DNA from: Candidatus Latescibacterota bacterium
GTDB lineage: Bacteria; JAAXHH01
Assembly (NCBI GenBank): GCA_012270975.1
Contig: JAAXHH010000147.1
Span: 62,001 to 126,000, forward strand
Length of the DNA stretch: 64,000 bases
Direction: 5' to 3'
Shown: positions 1 to 8,849 of the stretch, one piece after another
Layout of the letters: each line of letters begins with the position of its first letter
Numbering within the stretch: the stretch's first letter is position 1
Translations under genes and position numbers: made by a program
Notes under the pieces: model-generated
Told to the model about the DNA's origin: nothing
The model's input: only the letters and a program-made list of their open reading frames with translations
The model's database searches: none

Positions 1-399
1 GGCATCAAGATGTGCTATGCCTCGGTAACCAAGGGAACCTCCGCCCTCCATGCCGCAGCGCTGACCGCAGCCGAGGTCATGGGCCTGGGCGAGGAACTGC
101 TGGCGGAATTCGCCGAGAGCCAGGCACCTCGCCTCAAGGCGATGGGCGGCGTCAACAGCCTGTCGGCCAAGGCTTTCCGCTGGATCGGCGAAATGCGTGA
201 AATAGCGGCGACGTACGAACAGGCCGGGGTATCGCCCGGTTTTCACGAGGGCGCCGAACACATTTTCCGCCTCATCGCCGAAAGCCCCATCGGGCACGAA
301 CGGCCCGAGACCGTGGATCGCGACCGTACCCTGGAAGAAACGGTGGCCATCTTCGCCGAAGAGTTGCGCAGACGTACACGCGATGCCGGGAAAGGATAG
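1..399 (+). CDS. 6-phosphogluconate dehydrogenase-like NAD(P)-dependent oxidoreductase, C-terminal part (DUF1932)
   Basis: The frame is open from base 1, so the gene begins upstream of the window and only about 132 C-terminal residues are seen. The helical sequence beginning G-I-K-M-C-Y-A-S-V-T-K-G matches the C-terminal dimerisation domain (DUF1932) of dehydrogenases related to 6-phosphogluconate and beta-hydroxyacid dehydrogenases; the lysine in the TKG stretch is in the region where these families keep a catalytic lysine. The Rossmann NAD-binding half is not visible, so substrate cannot be assigned. The last 17 bases overlap the next gene, which suggests co-transcription. The family call is fairly secure; the exact reaction is unknown. 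Confidence 0.75.
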   Translation, partial: GIKMCYASVTKGTSALHAAALTAAEVMGLGEELLAEFAESQAPRLKAMGGVNSLSAKAFRWIGEMREIAATYEQAGVSPGFHEGAEHIFRLIAESPIGHERPETVDRDRTLEETVAIFAEELRRRTRDAGKG

Positions 400-2191
400 G
401 GCTATCCCCTCGATCCAGACCGTCGGCATACCGGTCCGCAGCGTCAACTGGGTCCGGGTCTTTCCCACCCGGGACGCGGCCGGCCGGGACTGCCTGGTGG
501 CCGTGATGGGTCAGCAGGCTGCCGGATTCACCGTCGTGAAGCTCGATCCGGCTTCCGGCGCAACGTCCCAGGCGACGTCGCCCGATCCTACCGCCAACTT
601 CCCCACGGGCGCGCTTCGGACCCGCGACGGCCGGGTCTACATCGGCGCGGCCTATGCAGGGCATCTCTACCGCTACGATCCCGTGACGGAACGACTGGAC
701 GACCTGGGCGCCATCAACCTGCCCGACGATACTTTTCCGTGCAACATGGATGAAGACGCGGACGGTGTCATCTGGATCGGATGCTACGGATCGGCCGGCC
801 TGACGAGCTACGATCCGGCGACCGGCGCGTTCACCCGGCATGGACGGATGGACGAGACCGACATGTACTGCTATCCCTACGTCGGCGCCGGTGGCACGAT
901 CGCCTGCAACATCAAAATGACCCGCCCGCACGTGGTCGTCTACGATCCGTCATCGGGCGAGCGCAGGACCGTGGGGCCCGTTGTGGTGACTGAGGACGAG
1001 GGTTCGCTGAACCTGTACCGGGCGGCCGACAGGCAACTTTACATCCGGTCCTCCGCAGGCGATTTCCGCGTCGATGGCTTCGAAGCCGTACCCGTGGATG
1101 ACCTTCCGGACCCGGCGCCGCCTCCGACCCTCTCGGACGGATCCACGGCAGATTTCGCGGACCGCGAAACCCAGATGTTCCACGAGATGGCCATTACCCA
1201 TCCGGGGTCCGGGAATACACGGACCATACCCGTAACCTACGAATCCGCGGGCAGCGAGATTTTCCTGGTCCATCGCGGTCCCGACGACAACATCTACGGG
1301 TCGAGCATCCTGCCGCTGCACCTGTTCCGTTTCGATCCCCGGTCCCAGGCCATGAACGACCTCGGTATTTGCACCACCGCCACCGGGGAAGCCTACTCCA
1401 TGGCCAACATGGACGGCAAACTCTACATCTGTTCCTACCCGGGCGCCATGCTGTCGGTGTACGATCCCGCCCTGCCCTATCAATTCGGTAAAGATCCCGA
1501 CAGTAACCCGCGTGACCTGGACCGCATGGACGAGATATCCTATCGCCCGAGATCCATGGTCGCCGGACCCCTGGGCCGGGTGTGGACGGCGTCGGTGCCG
1601 AACTACGGCATGTGGGGCGGCCCGCTGTCCTGGTACGACCCGGCCGCAGACCAGTTCGGGACTTACCGCGACATCGCCGGGGAAGCCAGTTGCTGGTCGC
1701 TGGCCTGGCTGCAAGCCCATGATTTACTCGCCGTGGGGACGACGATCGACGGCGGTACCGGCACGCAGCCGCGTGTGGAGGAAGCGTCGCTGTTCCTGTG
1801 GGACTACGAGGCGGAGGAGAAAGTGTGGGAAGACCGGCTTCCGGTTGTGGCTACGGCCGTTAATGCGCTGGTCGTCCTGGACGGCGGCCTGCTATGTGGG
1901 ACAGCCCACGCAGGTTCCGAATCCCATATCTTCGTGTTCGATCCCGGCGACCGTCGGTTTACACAAACGGTTCCCCTGCCCGGCGGCCGCGCGCTGGACG
2001 GAGGAGTCCAGATCGGTCCGGACGGTGGCACGTACGGATTCACGACCGGCTGTTTCTACCGGTTCGATCCTGCTGACGGAGGCGTAATCCCCATACACCA
2101 GGAGCGCGGCGCATTCCAGACTCCCGGCCCGATGGCAAATGACGGGGTCTACTTCACGAGGAAACACGAGTTGAAAAAACTGGTCTTTTGA
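383..2191 (+). CDS. Beta-propeller protein of unknown function
   Basis: This 602-residue protein contains many repeats of a Y/F-D-P-x-(T/S)-G type (for example YRYDP, SYDPATG, VYDPSSG, FRFDPRSQ, WYDPAAD) spaced as in kelch- or YncE-like beta-propeller blades. No signal peptide or membrane segment is seen, so it is probably cytoplasmic. It overlaps the preceding dehydrogenase by 17 bases, which points to translational coupling and perhaps a shared catabolic role. No catalytic motif is recognised. The first ATG is used; no clear ribosome site lies before it, so the start is uncertain by a few codons. A lactonase-like or sugar-binding role is possible but not shown. Confidence 0.65.
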   Translation: MPGKDRAIPSIQTVGIPVRSVNWVRVFPTRDAAGRDCLVAVMGQQAAGFTVVKLDPASGATSQATSPDPTANFPTGALRTRDGRVYIGAAYAGHLYRYDPVTERLDDLGAINLPDDTFPCNMDEDADGVIWIGCYGSAGLTSYDPATGAFTRHGRMDETDMYCYPYVGAGGTIACNIKMTRPHVVVYDPSSGERRTVGPVVVTEDEGSLNLYRAADRQLYIRSSAGDFRVDGFEAVPVDDLPDPAPPPTLSDGSTADFADRETQMFHEMAITHPGSGNTRTIPVTYESAGSEIFLVHRGPDDNIYGSSILPLHLFRFDPRSQAMNDLGICTTATGEAYSMANMDGKLYICSYPGAMLSVYDPALPYQFGKDPDSNPRDLDRMDEISYRPRSMVAGPLGRVWTASVPNYGMWGGPLSWYDPAADQFGTYRDIAGEASCWSLAWLQAHDLLAVGTTIDGGTGTQPRVEEASLFLWDYEAEEKVWEDRLPVVATAVNALVVLDGGLLCGTAHAGSESHIFVFDPGDRRFTQTVPLPGGRALDGGVQIGPDGGTYGFTTGCFYRFDPADGGVIPIHQERGAFQTPGPMANDGVYFTRKHELKKLVF

Positions 2192-2278
2192 AGTGCACAG
2201 TCCTGCCAGGTTCGGGCGGAGTGTTATAATATAAATATCTGTAATTAATATAATTAATACAAACTACTGTCACCCGGG

Positions 2279-2309
2279 CACATAGTGACCACGAACCGGA
2301 CACATAGTG
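2279..2309. repeat. Two copies of CACATAGTG in an AT-rich gap
   Basis: The 9-base word CACATAGTG occurs at 2279-2287 and 2301-2309, with similar flanks (G or GA before, A or C after). Just upstream, 2222-2262 is strongly AT-rich, unlike the surrounding GC-rich DNA. This could be a remnant of a mobile element end or a pair of protein-binding sites before the transglycosylase promoter. Nothing else is recognised between 2192 and 2310. Confidence 0.4.
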
Positions 2310-2310
2310 C

Positions 2311-2340
2311 TTGACAACCCTTCCCTCACTCCGTAATTAT
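2311..2340 (+). promoter_or_regulatory. Candidate sigma-70 promoter for the lytic transglycosylase gene
   Basis: A perfect -35 hexamer TTGACA at 2311-2316 is followed after 18 bases by AATTAT (2335-2340), four of six matches to the -10 consensus. It lies about 45 bases before the chosen ATG at 2386. A TTG at 2311 is in frame with the gene, but it coincides with the -35 box, which argues against it being the start codon. Confidence 0.45.
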
Positions 2341-2385
2341 CAGGCAGCAACTGTAGACGAATCGTCAATTCTGAACGGGAATCGC

Positions 2386-3384
2386 ATGCCGAAATTTCCT
2401 TACAATACCCTGAGTCGATACGTGTTATGTGGCACCCTGGCAGCCGCGTTTCTTGCCCAGCCGGATGTAGTCCGAGCGCAGGAAAGCGCCGGGACCTGGG
2501 AGTTGCGAAAGGCGACAATCGTCGACCTCCCTCGGACTCATCCGGCGGCGGCGTATCTGCCCGACCTGGTCAAGAAACTCGCGTCCAAACAGGGCGGCGG
2601 CCAGCCGGTATCCGAGGCGGAGTTTCTCGCACTGTTCGACCGGCCCGAAAGCCGCGAAGTCTACGCGTCCCAGTTGATCAGGGTGGCCACCCCCCGCAGC
2701 GTCGCGATTCAGAACAAGGCCCACGAGGATTACTCCCGCGTGTTTCTGTCGGAAAAGCGGGTGAAGCGCGGGGTTGATTTTCTCGAGGAAAAGAAAGACC
2801 TGCTGGACGCGGCGGAACAGAAGTATGGCGTGGCCCGGAAGGATATCGTGTCTATCCTGATGTGGGAATCGGGCCTGGGCGAGTTTACAGGCAACTACCG
2901 CGTGTTCAACGTCCTGGTCGCCCAGTTGTTGTACATGGAAGAAGCGCAGCAGGTAGCGGTCCGGCGGATCAAGGCGGGGGGCGAAGCCGATCCTCTGACC
3001 TCCGCCGAGGTAGCCAAAAGACAGGAAGAGCGCTTTGCCAAGATACGGCGACGATGCGTCGGCAACCTGGTGGCCCTTCTCCGCCAGAGCAAGGCAACCG
3101 GCGTCGACCCGCTGTCCCTCCACGGTTCATGGGCCGGGGCCATCGGGTACCCTCAATTCATGCCCGCCAGCATGCCCCATGCCGAGGACGGCGATGGGGA
3201 CGGCAAAATCGACCTGCACTCCTGGCCCGACGCCGTCATGAGCGTGGCCCGCTACCTCAAGGAACGGGGCAAGTACGGTCCTACCGACTCCGCGCGACGA
3301 AAGGCCATCTTCAGCTACAACCCCCTCGACTCGTACGTCAACGGCGTGATCAAGTACGCGGAGGCCGTCTGGGCGAGGCGCTAA
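2386..3384 (+). CDS. MltB-like lytic murein transglycosylase (SLT_2 family)
   Basis: This 332-residue exported enzyme is expected to cleave the MurNAc-GlcNAc bond of peptidoglycan and form 1,6-anhydro-MurNAc ends. The chosen ATG gives a clean signal peptide (about residues 1-32, ending in V-R-A-Q) and is preceded by GGGA. The catalytic region W-E-S-G-L-G-E-F-T-G-N-Y-R places the likely acid/base glutamate at residue 161, matching the E-(T/S)-x-x-G-x-x-T-G-N-Y motif of MltB proteins. The later G-Y-P-Q-F-M-P and F-S-Y-N-P stretches are also typical. No lipobox is seen, so it is probably soluble in the periplasm. A more upstream TTG start is in frame but lies in the promoter. Confidence 0.9.
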   Translation: MPKFPYNTLSRYVLCGTLAAAFLAQPDVVRAQESAGTWELRKATIVDLPRTHPAAAYLPDLVKKLASKQGGGQPVSEAEFLALFDRPESREVYASQLIRVATPRSVAIQNKAHEDYSRVFLSEKRVKRGVDFLEEKKDLLDAAEQKYGVARKDIVSILMWESGLGEFTGNYRVFNVLVAQLLYMEEAQQVAVRRIKAGGEADPLTSAEVAKRQEERFAKIRRRCVGNLVALLRQSKATGVDPLSLHGSWAGAIGYPQFMPASMPHAEDGDGDGKIDLHSWPDAVMSVARYLKERGKYGPTDSARRKAIFSYNPLDSYVNGVIKYAEAVWARR

Positions 3385-3387
3385 AGC

Positions 3388-3432
3388 CGCCCCAGGATAG
3401 ACGTCAGGCCCTGTGGCGTGTTTGGGTTTTTC
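3388..3432 (+). terminator. Possible rho-independent terminator after the transglycosylase gene
   Basis: A 9-bp stem with one central mismatch (CGCCCCAGG at 3388-3396 with CCTGTGGCG at 3410-3418, 13-base loop) is followed by a T-rich stretch with runs of three and five T. It sits between convergent genes, where a terminator would be expected. Confidence 0.45.
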
Positions 3433-3443
3433 GGGATCAAATT

Positions 3444-4235
3444 CTACAGGGCGTTGATCCGCCGGATGCGCTCGACGGTTTCCCGCATGGCGTCGTCGTC
3501 GCCGCCGACCTCGCTGACCAGGACCCCGTCGAAACCGATCCCGCGCAGCTCGGCCATGACCGCCGTCCAGTCCGTATCGCCGTCCATCAACTGGACCCAG
3601 GCGCCCTCACCGCGCCGGAAGTCCTTCACGTGCACCTTGAAGATCCGGCTTCCCAGTTCCCGGATCCACATGTCCGGGTAACCATAGAGGATCATGTTGG
3701 CGGTATCCAGGTAGATCCCGACGGCGGGCGACCCGACCTCGTCCACGAGTTGGCGGGCTTCCCGGGGACTCAGCATGAACTGGTTCCACACGTTCTCGAT
3801 GCCGATCCGCGTGCCGCGCCGTTCCGCCTCGGGCGCCAGGGTGCGCAAGGCGTCGCGGAAGTTGTCCCAGGTCGTCCCGTAGGAACTCGCCGGATCGAGC
3901 GCTCCGGGATGCAGGAGGAGGGCGTCCACTCCCAGGATCTCGGCAATTTCAAATCCCCGCTCGAGGATGGCAACCCGCTTCGCCCGTTCGTCGGCGGACG
4001 GCGATAACAGGGAACCGGCATCCCGGCGTATGGCGATCATGGAGCTTAGTTCGAGTCCGTGATCCCTGCAGGCGTCCCCGACGGCTGCGATCTCCGACGT
4101 GGAAGCGTCTATATTCGGAGATCCCTCATCGGAGAATACCAGTTCGATGGCCTCGTAGCCCAGGCTACGGGCCCTGGAAAGGTCCTCTTCAAGATCCTGG
4201 CGGCGAAGACAGAGTTGGGTAATGCCCGGTTTCAT
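3444..4235 (-). CDS. Sugar phosphate isomerase/epimerase (xylose isomerase-like TIM barrel)
   Basis: The 263-residue protein fits the AP endonuclease family 2 / xylose isomerase-like TIM barrel, which handles sugars or sugar acids with a divalent metal. Candidate metal ligands are Glu147 (in I-E-N-V-W), Asp177 (L-D-T-A-N), His202 (V-H-V-K-D) and Glu242 (S-E-V-G). The ATG at 4235 is chosen because AAGGAG stands 10 bases before it; an upstream in-frame ATG lacks such a site. Substrate cannot be told from sequence; relatives include tagatose, psicose and inosose epimerases or isomerases. It lies convergent to the transglycosylase gene and divergent from the redoxin gene. Confidence 0.8.
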   Translation of the reverse strand: MKPGITQLCLRRQDLEEDLSRARSLGYEAIELVFSDEGSPNIDASTSEIAAVGDACRDHGLELSSMIAIRRDAGSLLSPSADERAKRVAILERGFEIAEILGVDALLLHPGALDPASSYGTTWDNFRDALRTLAPEAERRGTRIGIENVWNQFMLSPREARQLVDEVGSPAVGIYLDTANMILYGYPDMWIRELGSRIFKVHVKDFRRGEGAWVQLMDGDTDWTAVMAELRGIGFDGVLVSEVGGDDDAMRETVERIRRINAL

Positions 4236-4303
4236 GGGAAAGCGGCTCCTTGGAAGCGGTACTTCCGTATCAATCCTATCGATGTTGAACATAAAAATTG
4301 AAG

Positions 4304-4332
4304 TTCACATACGTACCGGGGTAGGTTATATT
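4304..4332 (+). promoter_or_regulatory. Candidate sigma-70 promoter for the selenoprotein redoxin gene
   Basis: TTCACA (4304-4309) and TATATT (4327-4332) are separated by exactly 17 bases; each matches five of six consensus positions. The expected transcript start, near 4339, lies about 60 bases before the ATG at 4401. Confidence 0.55.
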
Positions 4333-4400
4333 AAAAGGACCGAAACGCAAGCGAATTAAGGGAAACGAGAAGGATGACTTATGAAACGAGGAGGCATGTC

Positions 4401-4976
4401 ATGATACGTGCACTGGCGCGGTGGTGCTTCGCACTGGCGCTGGTCGGCCTGTTGGCGGAATCCGCCGACGCTCAGCCCAGGAACCTGGCTCCGAGATTGG
4501 GCCAGGACGCACCGGAGTTCAGCCTGCAGGACGTCAACGGCGAGACGGTCAACTTCGCCGATTTCAAGGGCAGCAAAAACTTGTTGGTGGTCGTGGACCG
4601 CGGCTGGATAGGCTACTGGTGACCCCTTTGCTTACGGCAACTGGGGCAGTTGCAATCCGATTACGAACGAATAGCGGCACTCGACACGGAACTTCTCTTC
4701 ATCAATCCTGAAGATCTCGACCAGACCAGAGACTTCGTCGCCAAGTCGAAAGTCACGCGGGAAGCACTCTCCTTCCCCGTACTCGCCGATCCGGACCGGG
4801 CCATACCGACCAAGTTCAAGATCCAGAAAACGACCGACAAGGGTGAGGAAGTCATACCCACCGCCTTCATCATCGACAAGGAAGGCGTCCTTCGGTTCAA
4901 GTACGTGGGCTCGGATCCCTTCGACCGGCCTTCGACCGACAGTCTGGTAGAGATCCTGGGTATGATCGAGGGTTAG
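4401..4976 (+). CDS. Exported redoxin (AhpC/TSA family), probable selenoprotein with UxxC active site
   Basis: Read through the in-frame TGA at 4620-4622, this gives a complete 191-residue thioredoxin-fold protein of the AhpC/TSA (redoxin) family. Residues 1-25 form a signal peptide, so it should act in the periplasm. The TGA is residue 74 in the context G-Y-W-U-P-L-C, exactly where relatives have W-C-P-x-C, giving a U-P-L-C redox motif with resolving Cys77. After the TGA the same frame continues with typical family features (V-L-A-D-P-D, then I-P-T-A-F-I-I-D-K-E-G) to a normal stop. The ATG at 4401 is chosen because GAGGAGG lies just before it. A perfect 7-bp hairpin follows the TGA at SECIS-like distance. 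It is expected to reduce peroxides or disulfides. The alternative is a nonsense mutation or sequencing error in a Cys form. Confidence 0.8.
4620..4653 (+). promoter_or_regulatory. UGA codon with candidate bacterial SECIS hairpin
   Basis: The TGA at 4620-4622 is followed by 14 bases and then a perfect 7-bp stem (GCAACTG at 4637-4643, CAGTTGC at 4647-4653) closed by the loop GGG (4644-4646). Bacterial SECIS elements are short stem-loops placed a similar distance inside the coding sequence after UGA, with a G among the first two bases of the apical loop; this one fits. It would be read by SelB carrying Sec-tRNA. No sel genes are present in the window. Confidence 0.7.
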
Positions 4977-5014
4977 TCAGGTTTTGAGGCAGAAATCAGA
5001 ACTCGAGGCTGAAG

Positions 5015-5267
5015 TCAGGGTTTAAGGTTTCTGATCTCGTCGGACACGAATTCGACCAGGACCTGGGATTCGATCCAAATCTCATAGAGCGGTCCGCCTA
5101 GCCTCGGCCGAAAGCGGTGGTGGAGGCCATGTACTTCCGCCACTGCTTTCAGATGGTCGAGGCTTTGCTCTGTTTCAAGCATAAAATGCGTTGAGTTGAA
5201 GTTCTGCGCTTCTTCGAGCGACGTGTATTCTGCGGCGTATTCACCTGGACAGGTGCTTGATCTTCAT
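5015..5267 (-). pseudogene. Small hypothetical gene, apparently frameshifted near its start
   Basis: On the minus strand an ATG at 5267 opens an 8-codon reading frame (M-K-I-K-H-L-S-R) that stops, while a different frame continues directly with a coherent protein-like sequence (E-Y-A-A-E-Y-T-S-L-E-E-A-Q, then later L-Y-E-I-W-I-E-S-Q) to a stop at 5015. One frameshift would join them into about 83 residues. Without it, the only ATG in the long frame is at 5182, giving 55 residues. It lies 64 bases after the BtrH-like gene on the same strand. I do not recognise the family. It may be a real small gene with a sequencing error or a decaying one; the in-frame TGA does not lead into the conserved frame, so selenocysteine is not an explanation. 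Confidence 0.4.
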
Positions 5268-5331
5268 GTTTTTAGCCTGGTCAGGATGAATAGCTGTTTA
5301 CTGTATTCCGGGCGTTTATTGAAGACCTCAA

Positions 5332-6258
5332 CTATATAGACTCCGCAATACGATCTTCGATCTCCGCCAGTCGTTCGAACAAGCCTTCCGTGCCTTTCCA
5401 ATCTTCCTGCGTGGCGTAGTACTGCGCCAGGCCGTATGACTCGGCTTTTTTTACCATCCACTCCGCGGCTTCCGTTTGGCCTGTCGACTTCATGAAGTCG
5501 GCCGCATCCAGGCAGCGCCGGGCGCCTATCGGAAGGACGAAATGGACCAGCATCCCGGCGAAGGTTTGTGGTGGGCGATTACGGATTACCCCAGCGGCCA
5601 GGCGGAACGCCTTCGATCCACCAAAAAAGACCGGGCCGGAAGGAGCCGCATGAATCAGTTCCCGTGCGTTTCTGAGGGTATCCTCCAGCATTTCATCGGT
5701 CGTTACTTGCCGCTCTTCTTGAAAATCACCGCGTAGCGTATATGCGTTGGTCGCGTAACCGAGTCCAGTGGCATCCCACGCCCGCATGAGATCATCGACC
5801 GGCAGTACCGCGAAAGGATAGAACTGCGGGTCATGCACCTGCACCCGGTCGCCGTCGAGATTCAGAATCACAATGAAATGATCTCCCCCACGCTTCAGCT
5901 TGTGATTCGGGTCATAGGGCAGGAAACCCAGATCCAGCGGACCAAGCAGTACAGGACCTTTCTTCAGGTTTTCCGTCAATGCATCGAGGGCAGCTTCGGC
6001 ATCGTCACCCTGCCATAAGGTACAGTTCCAGCCCAGGATGTTCAGAGCACGGGACAGCCCGCTGTGTGGATTGAGGTCGGCGTGGCTCGGGAAGAACAGG
6101 GGCGTTTCAAACTGCAGAAAAAGGGCGCCGAACGGCATACCTGTCATGCATTCCAGCATACCGGCATCCGGTAGATTGACCATGCCGGCCTGTTTCAGAC
6201 ACATGTGGAGACTGTTGCTGTAGCAATAGTGGCTGTTCCCCGTGTATGCGGTGTACAC
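5332..6258 (-). CDS. BtrH-like papain-fold (C39-like) protein
   Basis: The 308-residue protein resembles the BtrH N-terminal domain family, papain-fold proteins that include the acyltransferase BtrH of butirosin synthesis. A Cys12 (S-H-Y-C-Y-S-N-S-L), His127 (G-G-D-H-F-I-V-I) and Asp143 (V-H-D-P) are placed as a Cys-His-Asp triad. The GTG at 6258 is chosen because a near-ideal GAGAGGAG lies 6 bases before it; a longer in-frame start at 6330 has no ribosome site and would be nearly leaderless from the promoter at 6343-6371. It follows an APH-family kinase gene on the same strand, so the two may modify one small molecule. An alternative role is a peptidase-like protein with an unknown substrate. 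No signal peptide is seen. Confidence 0.65.
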   Translation of the reverse strand: MYTAYTGNSHYCYSNSLHMCLKQAGMVNLPDAGMLECMTGMPFGALFLQFETPLFFPSHADLNPHSGLSRALNILGWNCTLWQGDDAEAALDALTENLKKGPVLLGPLDLGFLPYDPNHKLKRGGDHFIVILNLDGDRVQVHDPQFYPFAVLPVDDLMRAWDATGLGYATNAYTLRGDFQEERQVTTDEMLEDTLRNARELIHAAPSGPVFFGGSKAFRLAAGVIRNRPPQTFAGMLVHFVLPIGARRCLDAADFMKSTGQTEAAEWMVKKAESYGLAQYYATQEDWKGTEGLFERLAEIEDRIAESI

Positions 6259-6264
6259 TTGATT

Positions 6265-6272
6265 CTCCTCTC
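6265..6272 (-). promoter_or_regulatory. Strong ribosome binding site fixing a GTG start
   Basis: The minus strand reads GAGAGGAG, 6 bases before the GTG at 6258. It is the best ribosome site in the region and moves the start of the BtrH-like gene 24 codons downstream of the longest frame. Confidence 0.6.
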
Positions 6273-6342
6273 GCAGCGGTGGCGCTGGGCGTCGGCGGGA
6301 CGGGATATGAAACTCCGTATCGGAGTCCATTTTACAGACAAT

Positions 6343-6371
6343 ATACTATACATATGTTTAGTTATTGTCAA
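6343..6371 (-). promoter_or_regulatory. Candidate sigma-70 promoter for the BtrH-like gene
   Basis: On the minus strand, a perfect TTGACA (6371-6366) is followed after 17 bases by TAGTAT (6348-6343), four of six matches to the -10 box. It lies in the short AT-rich gap after the kinase gene, so the BtrH-like gene can be expressed separately, with a leader of roughly 75-80 bases to the GTG. Confidence 0.55.
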
Positions 6372-6393
6372 GGGATATGAGAGGAGAAACGGT

Positions 6394-7392
6394 TCAGGAC
6401 TGTCGCGCAGCCCCTTCAATCTCGACTCCAATCCTCTCCACCGATTCGTCGATTTGCTCCAGGTATCGCATCGCCGCCTCGTAGGTCGGCATCAGCACGC
6501 GCTCCTCGTCCACCTCCCCGTCCAGATACTGGTTGGCCAGCCACAGGTAAATCGCCATTTCGTAGATACTTCGATTCGGTTCACGAGGTAGAGCGCCGTA
6601 TCCCTCGTAGAAGGCGTCCGGCGTGGGGCCGATTCGTTTCAACCGGAACAGGTCCAACCGGACAAGATCCCAGGCCGGGTCTCCTGCCCACGCGTATTCC
6701 CAGTCGAGCCAAGCTGAACAGGTCCAATGGCCCGCTACCTCGTGAACAAGCACGTTCCAGGGATGAGGGTCGTTGTGCAGCAAGACCACAGGCGATTCGT
6801 TCAGCAGGGGAACCGCCTGCTTCAAAACGTTCTTCATCGACGCCAGGTCAAAACGCAACCCCGAATCCCGCTTCAGCAGGTGACTCGCATGCTGTATAGC
6901 CTGGTGGAAATGGAATTCGCCCCAGGACCCTTCCTCAAAGGGCTGAACGCGTTCTCCGATGACCACGCCCGAACAACCCTCCGGCAACTGGATCGAATGC
7001 ACTTTCCGTAAAGCAGTTCCGGTTGCCCGCCAGGCTTGATCGCGCTGTACTTCGGTCAGGGTATCTACGACGTTTCCAAGGAGTTGTCCTGGCTTGTACT
7101 CCATCAGCACCGCACACATGCGCCCATCGTCGAGATGCGCGACGATGGACGGGACCGGTACATCGTACTTCAAGAGCAGGTCGTGTAGATAGAGTTCCTT
7201 TTCAAGCCTGTGGAGGTTGTCACTTGTTGAGTAAGGCCAATCGTATTCGCGAAGGATGTAGCGCGTGTCGTCTTTGAGAGTGACCAACGATGTCCGGTTG
7301 GTAACGCCGGTGTTGATAGGTTCTACGCCGTGTACAGTTTGCTCGATTCCGGCACTTTGTAAGAGCGTAGCAATGATCGATCTGGTTTTCAT
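6394..7392 (-). CDS. APH-family phosphotransferase (aminoglycoside/choline kinase-like)
   Basis: This 332-residue protein has the bilobal kinase features of the APH family. The catalytic loop reads H206-N-D-P-H-P-W-N213, corresponding to the Brenner motif H-x-D-x4-N, and the metal-binding D230-W-E follows in W-L-D-W-E-Y-A. The N-lobe contains Y-I-L-R-E-Y, typical for the ATP-anchoring strand, although the usual lysine is replaced by arginine. The family phosphorylates small molecules such as aminoglycosides, choline, homoserine or sugars; the substrate is not evident. ATG 7392 is chosen over an upstream TTG three codons earlier. The adjacent BtrH-like gene suggests a small-molecule modification pair. 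Confidence 0.8.
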   Translation of the reverse strand: MKTRSIIATLLQSAGIEQTVHGVEPINTGVTNRTSLVTLKDDTRYILREYDWPYSTSDNLHRLEKELYLHDLLLKYDVPVPSIVAHLDDGRMCAVLMEYKPGQLLGNVVDTLTEVQRDQAWRATGTALRKVHSIQLPEGCSGVVIGERVQPFEEGSWGEFHFHQAIQHASHLLKRDSGLRFDLASMKNVLKQAVPLLNESPVVLLHNDPHPWNVLVHEVAGHWTCSAWLDWEYAWAGDPAWDLVRLDLFRLKRIGPTPDAFYEGYGALPREPNRSIYEMAIYLWLANQYLDGEVDEERVLMPTYEAAMRYLEQIDESVERIGVEIEGAARQS

Positions 7393-7673
7393 CTGCTTCA
7401 ATGGACGCGCTCCGGCACAAGTTCCCTATACCAGCCTTCAGGTTTAACTCTCTCTATGAAACTGTCGGCTCAGACTAGTCAGTAAATGGATGCATAGATG
7501 GGCGTAATGATAGCCTTGATACAAACCTAATGCCATCTTAAAGACCTTGACCCGCAATACCTGTATTCTACCTTCATCAAGTCTGAATTACAGGGATAGA
7601 GCTTACAACCTCGATTTAGAATCCGCCTTGCATTCAGCCCGTTTCCGAAGCCACTCCGAAAAGGAATCATCCC

Positions 7674-8834
<1,161 letters not shown>

Positions 8835-8849
8835 AAACATCTGCCAGCC

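Noticed and set aside
5236-5267. Selenocysteine reading of the TGA after M-K-I-K-H-L-S-R
   Set aside because: Reading through stays in a frame that does not encode the conserved-looking downstream protein, and no hairpin follows; a frameshift is the better explanation.
6259-6330. N-terminal extension of the BtrH-like protein from ATG 6330
   Set aside because: No ribosome site is present, the start would be almost leaderless, and the GTG at 6258 has a near-ideal GAGAGGAG.
7403-7673. SAM riboswitch before the Cys/Met PLP enzyme gene
   Set aside because: I could not find the conserved core or a terminator hairpin in this leader.
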